From Sialis fuliginosa (Eukaryota; Arthropoda; Insecta; Megaloptera; Sialidae): DNA of 64,000 nucleotides. Each line of letters opens with the position of its first letter. The stretch's first letter is position 1. The translations under genes and the position numbers were made by a program. The stretch lies in contig OY540813.1 in the NCBI GenBank assembly GCA_961205875.1, positions 31,095,001 to 31,159,000 of the forward strand, in the 5' to 3' direction. Shown piece by piece: positions 41,901 to 50,900 of the stretch. Below the pieces are notes generated by a model. It ran no database searches. It saw only the letters and a list, made by a program, of their open reading frames with translations, and was not told where the DNA came from.

Positions 41901-44900
41901 CGATTCGCATGCGCTCGGTCGGCATTCGGTTTTTTGATCGTCAAATGTTTATTTTATTTTCAATAATTAACTTTTTTTGTATATTTTGCCCTGATTCGTT
42001 TTTGTTTGATAATTATCGTGTTTGTACTTAATTCAACTATATTCAAAAATCCTAAGCAATAATTAATTAATTCAAAAGGTTATTGTATATTATGCAGAAA
42101 ATTATCTTATTTTCTGATAATTTTTTTGTTTCGATATGAGGCCTAAAAACGACGATATGTGATATTAATTAATTATTTATTATATATCACTTTGGAATTT
42201 ACATCTAGACGTAAGTCTTAGATGCATGTATTTACATTTCAATTTCTTTTAATCATTACAATAGGTGCAATCATATTTAACACCCATAGTTATTATGGTA
42301 CTTGTTATGTTATAAATAGTACACCAGAAATATTTTTAGCAGTGGCAATAAATGACAGGATATTTATTTTTAAAGAAGACAACATTAACTTTAAAACAGC
42401 GTTGAAAGTTATACATACAGATGCATGTAATTAAAAATAAAGACATATTTTTTAAATAGAAACAAATGCAGTTCCTTATTGCGGTAGGAAAATTAATTCC
42501 GTAATGTATAACAATTGTTTATTATCATTTTAATTAGATAGCGCTATTTCAACAACAATGAGCTTAGTCTTATTCAACTACTGTTGATATAAAATGTATT
42601 ATATGTATATAGAAGCAAATTATACCATGTTAGTACAAAACAATTTCTCTATTATTCAAAACGATACCATGCAACGAAAAACTGCTTTTGTTGTATTGAA
42701 TTCATGTGAACTAAGTTTTTTTTTAATGACCTGATTAGTAATACGTTTACTTTTAGATGTCGGTTAACTGCTAAATTAAAATATTTATTATCATTTAGGA
42801 AAGCGTAGATATGATTAGAGACTTTTATCTTAATTAATTGCATTTAAATTAAATAGATTCTAGTTCGTTTTCATGTTTAACGAATAGTCATGCGATTTTT
42901 AAATTTTATATACTGTGATTGTATACGAAATATTTAATGTAGTGTTCTTTTTGATACATGTGTTTGAAACTGATTCTGAATCACGAATGTTAACAAAGAA
43001 CATGTAAAACTTTCAATGTGGTGTAATAATAAACAAAATTAGCAAAAGTGAATCATTTAAAAATATACTTTAATGTTATGTGTTTCAAGAAAATTTATAG
43101 TAATAGTAATGGCTAACTGTCATGATGTTTTATAAAATACTAAAATATTCGAAATTGTGTGTTTGGTTAAGCTAATTAAATCTAAATTAACTTTTTAGCT
43201 CACTTCGTTGAAATAACTGCTAATCTTTATTTTATGAAATATCTATCATTTTTTATATACTTAATTATTAAAAAATATATTTTTACTCTTTATATATGAA
43301 CTTATAAACATAACCACAAACTTTCAGGAGTTGTCAAGGACATTAAAATTTTTTGTTTGTTAATAAACCCATGTCCGCAAACGGGCCGTTTTAGCAGTAG
43401 AGCAAAAGAAAGGACCCCCACACAAAAACAATGAAGTTTGCCTTTTGGTTGTAATTTTTTATGATTAGTTCAAAGTTTGCTGATCAAAAGTTGTAAACGA
43501 AAACCCATAATTCCTGCTCCAGGGGGCACTCAAACATTTTACGTTTAATACATTATTTTATGTTTATATTTATTTTAATTTTTATCTTTCAAAGGGTTAA
43601 CTTTTACAAAAATTTGCAAATAATAAAAAGTATTTCGAATTAGTAAGTGAACACAAAAAAAAATTTGAAAATTTAGTGACAGTTTTTAGTTTTTTTGATT
43701 AGGCATATTTTTTTTATAAAACTAATAAATATTATGAACATTCTAAAAATTATTTTTTATTATGTTTGATTAATCCCAAAAACTTATCATCCTTAAGCAG
43801 CTTACTTTAAATTTTCATTTCGCCAAGTTACAAAAAAATTCAACCAAAAGGCAAAATCCATTGCTTTTGTACGGGGTCCTTTCTTTTGCTTACTGCTGAA
43901 ACGGCTCATTTGCGGACATGAGTTTATTAACAAAAAGCGATTGTTTTAATGTCCTCTCTCGACATCTCCTGAAAGTTTGTCGGTATGTTGCACAATTCGC
44001 AACAATAATTAATATTTATCATCTTTTGTAAAATTTTCTCAAAGAGACCTATTAAAATAATAATACGTACATCGATAATCGATATATTATTTTTTTCAAA
44101 AACAAATTCTAAACAAAACAAAAAATGTATTCTTTCAATTTAATAACAATAGATTAAAATGTATGACGAAATTCTATTACACAACATTGTACCTGATACT
44201 GATAAGCTAACAACACCTACATACTGTAATATTTTTCTTTTGTTCCACTCCACATTATAATAATCAATTTCAATATAAATAATTAAAAGATATAATCGAA
44301 ACTGCAACCACGTATTCCCAAGTATATCATTAACATCATCAGCAATAGCAACTCGGGTATATATTTATCTATAGCGCGTGAATCACTCGAAGAAAAGTGA
44401 CTCCGTTTGAAGTCGACACCTTCATTTAGACAGAGCGGCACACGTTCATTTGTTTTCAGTGGACGTCCCGATCTGACCGGATGCTCGGTACAAATCTGTC
44501 TCATACAATGAAAGAATGCGCGGGTGCCGAGTTTGGTGATTAATAAACTATATAATACATAATTCTACGATTCTGAGAAAACCTTGGAACAGTTGATAAC
44601 AAGTAATAACAACGTATAATAAGTTCTAATTATATTAACTGTACTGTGGACAGATGTGAAACAGTTTAAACTCGTGTTCACTTATATTTTGATGCTACGG
44701 TAACTAAAATCTTTTACGCGTGCATTACCTTCAAAAGTTGCGGAACCCTAATCATATTTATATTTTACGGACCTCCACCTCTATTTTTAATAAGGTATTA
44801 AATGACAAAATTATTTTTCTTTTTAGTACATATTCAAGCAAAGTTGTATATCACGTATGTTTTTATTTAAGGGTGTGATATAAATGTTGTAAAAGTAAGC

Positions 44901-47900
44901 AAAACAAAAAAAAAAAAAAAACATGGAACCCTTGAATTTTCCGTAGAACCCCGGTGTTCCGCGAAACGCTTTCTTTGGGTATAACAGCAGAGGTAACTAA
45001 CTACCCCAAGATTTTGACAATGCATAATATTTAAAAAATACATAAATATTAACACAATTTCAGTAATGGTTGTATTTTAAATTCTAATAAAAATACATTT
45101 GATAGACCGGAAATTAATCAGTCGTGATATATTTATTTCTTTGAAAATGTACATAAACATTACTGATATGACAATAACAATAATGATAAAACTTTAAGTT
45201 ATTGCGTATTCTGTATCTATTATATAATTCTATTCTTAGAATTTGAATACAAAAATAGTTAATGTATAAAACTGTAAATAAGTATTTGCAGTGCAAATCT
45301 GGACTTCTATTTGAGATTGATAATTATTTTTAGTCGAAGCTCTATTTATTATTTAAGTTCATTATTATTTTAGCTAAGAAAGCAATATTTATTAACATTT
45401 AAGTGTTCAAAAAGTGTGTAAAGATCCACAGAAAAAATGCACAGGGCTAAGACAATCCTTATTTAATATATTCGTATATTGTTGGATGAAAACTACGATT
45501 TCTCTGTTTTGAAGACAATTATTTATCTGATGCCCGGTATTATAAAGGACCTAACAAAATTTGTTAGCTAGCAATTACATTCAAATGGGGTATTAATACT
45601 GTACTAGTATCTATGGATTAGTTATGGAATTTAGAGCAGTGACACTTCAATTAATTGTAACACAGTTGGCATCTTTGACCGTACAAAATAATTTTCATAA
45701 CATCACTACTGTTTTAATACCGTTTGTATTTACCTTCAACGCGTGCGCGAAACTTGTCAAAGACATCAACAAACTCCAAAAAAACTGTCATATAAGTTTG
45801 ATATCTCAGTTGAAAGTGTTTGTTAGCTAACAAATTTGTTAAGTCCTTTATGATACCGGACATGAGTTAAAAGATCGTGTTTTTAAGTTGAAATTATTAT
45901 TACGTAAAAGCATTGAATAACCCTTATTTAAATTTTATTCCAGATGATCGAACTTGCTGTTACTTCACTACCCGTGAACGTCGAGAATCTAATAATCCGC
46001 GGAGGCCGTGAGCTGAGGATATCTCCTGGTGCTTTCTCCCGATTCCGTGAAGTGCCTCACATAGAGTTACACCACATCAACAATATTCTATTGCGGAAAT
46101 ACGCTTTTTCTAATGCATCTGGATCACGTCTCCAACTTGAGGTAAATACACATTATTTATTGCTTTCCTAGGAAACTCATTTATACACAACGCGAAATAT
46201 TATTATATGTTTTTTTTATTTTAACAAGTGATAAGCTCACACTTAGATCAACAAAATTAAAAAGATAATTTTCTATAAAAAATAGACAAAAATTAAAATC
46301 ATTACATCTTCGCAAATGATCCTTCAAAAAGTATTATAAAACCTGTAACTTATACATTTTAATATATTTTTTTCTAATTCAAATGCAATCGATTTTTCAA
46401 ACTGGAAAATATGAATCGAAATGGGAAAAAGTAAAAAAATTTGTTAAGTTTTCATTCGATGGAAAAATATTGTAGAAGTGCCCGCTTGTTGCAAAATGCT
46501 CTTGGATATTTTGTTTGCAAAATTATTTAAATAAAAAAAGTTTTTATGGCGTTTTTTCTTGTAAAATACTGTATTTCAGAGTATCTATGTTTAGCGTTTT
46601 TAATAAATTTGAGACAAAAATCGCAGAGTAAAAAATTTTCTAAGATTTTTTTCATTGAGTGATAGCTTAGCAAAATTTTGAAGAAAAATGATATATTTCC
46701 CCACTTCAATTCATTGTTATTGAACTTTTCGAAAAATTGGTTCAATTCAAATAAAAAACGTATTAAAAAGTAAAGGTTATAAAATTCAAAATGCATCAAT
46801 GATCGTTCTGTGACTATAATACTTTTCAAAAAATATATAATAATTAGAATTTCGTCTATTGTCATTCAAAAATATCAATTTTGTAGACTAAAATAAGAAC
46901 TGTTAACTTTTGTATTAATTAATGTTAATCTTAACTGAATTTGAATTTCTTTCAATACAGATATCTGATTGCGGAGAAGTGATAGTAGAGACGGACTCCT
47001 TTATGAACATAAAGTGTCCAGTGTCTATTAACGTCGTCAGATCAGCTCATTTGTTACTACAGAAGAACGCTTTCAGCTACTTGTTGGACTTGAAGGTACA
47101 GAACGTTTCCCGGTTCGATCTTACGGAGAATGCACTCAAATTTGAATACCCACCACACGGTAGACACGGACCAACAACTAAGGTCAGTTCATTTATGTTG
47201 TTTTTTTCACTTTGATGATTTGATCTTGATCGAAGTAGGATTTCTGTTTTTTATGTTAATAAGGTACTAGTACTAGTTTTGGATCATAGCCCAGTGTTGA
47301 ACTCTTGTTTAATAAAATGTAATAAATTAGAAATATTTGTTGATATTTGCAGGGGTCAAAACTGGTCAGTAAAAGTCAGTTTTTTGGAAAAATGGTCAGT
47401 TTTGTCAGTTTTTTTTTGGTTTGGCACTCAAAGTTTTCACATCGGAGCCCTATTTATCGTGAAAAAACTCACTATTTGACTTCAAAACAACACAATTACC
47501 GTGAAAAATATAATCAAATTATAAATAATGTTCTATTTTGTTTACTTATTTGTATTATTTATTATCAACTTTTAGAAGATATTTTATGACATAATTGTAA
47601 CGTATGTATATCTCAGTGGCTATGCCAAGTTCGGTGAGAAAAATTAATTGTAATGTTTGTTACATTTGTTATGAACATAATAAAAAGGTGGTATTGGCTA
47701 TGGGGATGGTGGAGGCCAATAATTATAAAAGCATTTTTTTAATACATAACACCTACATTTTTTAACTCGATTCAGATAGTCAGTAAAAGTAGCGTAATAA
47801 GAAAAAATTTCGGAGGGGGGGATAAATACATTGAGCAAAATTTTGAACTGATGTTTTCTCAAAACACATTTTTTTAGTACACTGAATATTTCGGGGGGCG

Positions 47901-50900
47901 TAATATTTGCGGCCCTTGGTAGATTGGGTTTATGGTATGCGGCCCAACAGGTTGAAAAGACAATATATATACCTATATAGTAAAAAAACTACTACAATAA
48001 AGAATCAGCAAAATAATTTGAAAAAAGAGAAATAATTCTTAGATGTAAGAAAATATTTATTGAATTAATGAAATTAATATTTTCTATATTATTTGTTATA
48101 ATTATTTTAAATTTATATTGCAACTGCAATTATATTCCCCTAATGGAATTCGTATTGCGGTAGGCAGCTGTATGCAGACATGACCATTAAACGTGTTAAC
48201 TAAGAAATGTTTACATTAGCTATAGAATTTTTATATTTAACAGCTGTTTTCACTGCAATTATTTTTAAGACAGCTGATATAGAAAAGGAATTTAAACCCT
48301 TTTGATTTACATCAGTTATTAAAAAAAATCATTCTTAGATAATAATATTGATTTTTAAAATTAATTTAAAGAACGTTTATCATATTTTTACTAATTAACC
48401 ACAAGTATCACTGCTGAAGACTAAATTGGTAGCAAGGTTACTTTAATTGACCATAGACCATTTCTCATTTCCGTTGTCTTTGTGCATTTGCAAAATACCA
48501 ATTGTTTTTGTTATTTCTTCTGATAATTAATTAACATTAAATAGTCATTAAAGTTAGTGTTGTTGTTTTTTTTTAATAATTAACATGAGAGAATTATTTG
48601 AAAGTTATATTTCATAATTTTATAGACTAGAATTATTTTAATTTAATATTATTTATTGTCAGTTATTAATGTTTAATGAATGAACAAGTTATTTTATAAT
48701 TAATGAGTTTTAATAATAAATCATAATAATCATTTGATTAAATTCCATCGAAACAATTATAGAAATTGTGTCGCTTAAAATTTTTATCGATAACATTAAT
48801 ATAATCGCACAGCGATTAAATTGTAACTATTTGTAACTATCATTAAAATTTTTAGTTTGACTTAAAAAAAATAGCACTAATTATAAATGTATTTGAAATA
48901 TTTATCTAATTAAAAATAATAATTGTGCTTGCAAATAACCATCATACATTGTGTTTCATTTTATGCGATAAATAGCTGCCATTAAAAAGAAACTGCTGTA
49001 TAATTGAAAATAAACATTATTAGCTTTAATTTATAAAATGCGTTGAAATATTTTCAACGTAAAAAGCGATTCAACGAACAAACGATATTACATACATGTT
49101 CTATTATAACGAAATGACAAAGCAATTGTTTGAATAAAAAAAACTATAACAATCAAAAACTGAAGTAATTAAGCATATTTAAAATAATTATCGTTACTTT
49201 TCACATATATTTCAACATCTAACACTTTCATTTACCACAAATTTGGTCATATGTAGTACAATAGACCGTATCGCAATATCATTCTCCCACAAAAATAATA
49301 TAATAATCTTCATGTTTGCTTTCCTAATCGTTGACTTTTACTTGGTTTCTTAATTCGTCATTGCATTTAATATAATTAAATAATTTAAATTGCGTTATTA
49401 TACGTGATAACATCTCAATATCCATTCATTGTATTAACTACAGATTCGATTTTTTTTTGCTAAATTAAGCTGTGTTTTACAGTGTTAATAATAAATAAGT
49501 ACAATCTAAAATAAATTAACATTATATAAATTCGGCAGTACTACCTAGTTTAACTAATAAGCGATATTAACATAATTTTTAAAATGCTTTTTCATTGTCT
49601 CGATTTTAATCTTCAGATTAAAGTTGAAGATTTCTTTTATTCAGAGGGAGTATGTGTCAGAACTCCCTCTGAATTTATCAATATATTTTATTTAACAATC
49701 AAGGTAGATAAATAAATAAAAATTAAATATTCCCCGAAAAAAATTTATGGGTACCCGTTGATTTGATTCAGGTCTTCTTGGAAAGTAAAACATAGATTAG
49801 AATGTTATGCCATCGCTGGTTAATAAGATCAAATAATAAAAGTTCAATGTGTCTGATTTTAACAAAAACCTAACATTGTATTTATTTTCTGGACTATACA
49901 ATTGCATATTACAGTTTTAGTGGCAACAAGAAATCTTGTGTATATTTATTAGAAGTTACAAATTGTATAAGTTCTTAATTAATTAATGTATAAATACATA
50001 TAAATATTAGAGTGTTTATTTTTTCGGTCTTGCAGGCCTATGTTTTAGCTTTGGATCAAAAGTTAATTGTCCCAAAATTTCAGACTCATAGATCAAACCT
50101 GTGGACGGCGCAAACCGAGTCTTTTTCTCATTTGATTAACATGGGAAAATTTTTTTTTTTACTTATGTATGAATATCTCATTGAAAAATTTATTTATTTT
50201 AATTTCTTACAGCAGCATATCATAGAGAACTAAATTTCTTACAAAAAAGATCCCAAGTGCTCAATTCATAGATCGAATATTTTTAAAGATATGTTCGTTT
50301 AAACATTATCATAAAAAGTAAAATCCAATTTTTATGATAATTTTTAAACAAACATTTCTTAAAATTTATTGGATTTATGAATTGAGCACTTAATTCTCTA
50401 CAAAATATTCCCCTGAGAAATTTTCCAAAAAAAATTTTTTCTTCAAGATATTCACGCGTAAGTAAAAAAAATAATTTTCTCATGTTAATCAAATGGGAAA
50501 AAGACTCGGTTTGCGCCGTCCACAGGTTTGATCTATGAGTCTGAAATTTTGGGACTTTTTTTTTGACTTTTTGATCCAAAGCTAAAACATACGCCTGCGG
50601 GACCGAAAAAATCAAAATAAAAAAAACACCCTAATAAATATAGTACCTTTACACAATAGTCATGTAAAAGGAATGTTTTTTTTACAGATTCACCTTATCA
50701 ATGTGATAATACCCTCACTCCCCCGCAACACATTTTCATCTGCAGCCGAGATATTAGTAATAAATAGCGAAATCCGAAATATACGCCAAGAAGCCTTCAA
50801 GACTAACACCCTTACAAGAGTAGCTTTCATTAACACTACGTTACATCAAATAGAGACGAAAACTTTTCCGGAAAGTACGCTCTTGCACGACTTGGAGTTC

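Noticed and set aside
42222-42434. Possible small secreted protein
   Set aside because: The hydrophobic start can arise by chance in AT-rich DNA; no conserved cysteines, promoter or other support.
46527-46865. 112-codon minus-strand frame in intron 2
   Set aside because: Phenylalanine-, leucine- and isoleucine-rich translation of AT-rich intron sequence; no support.
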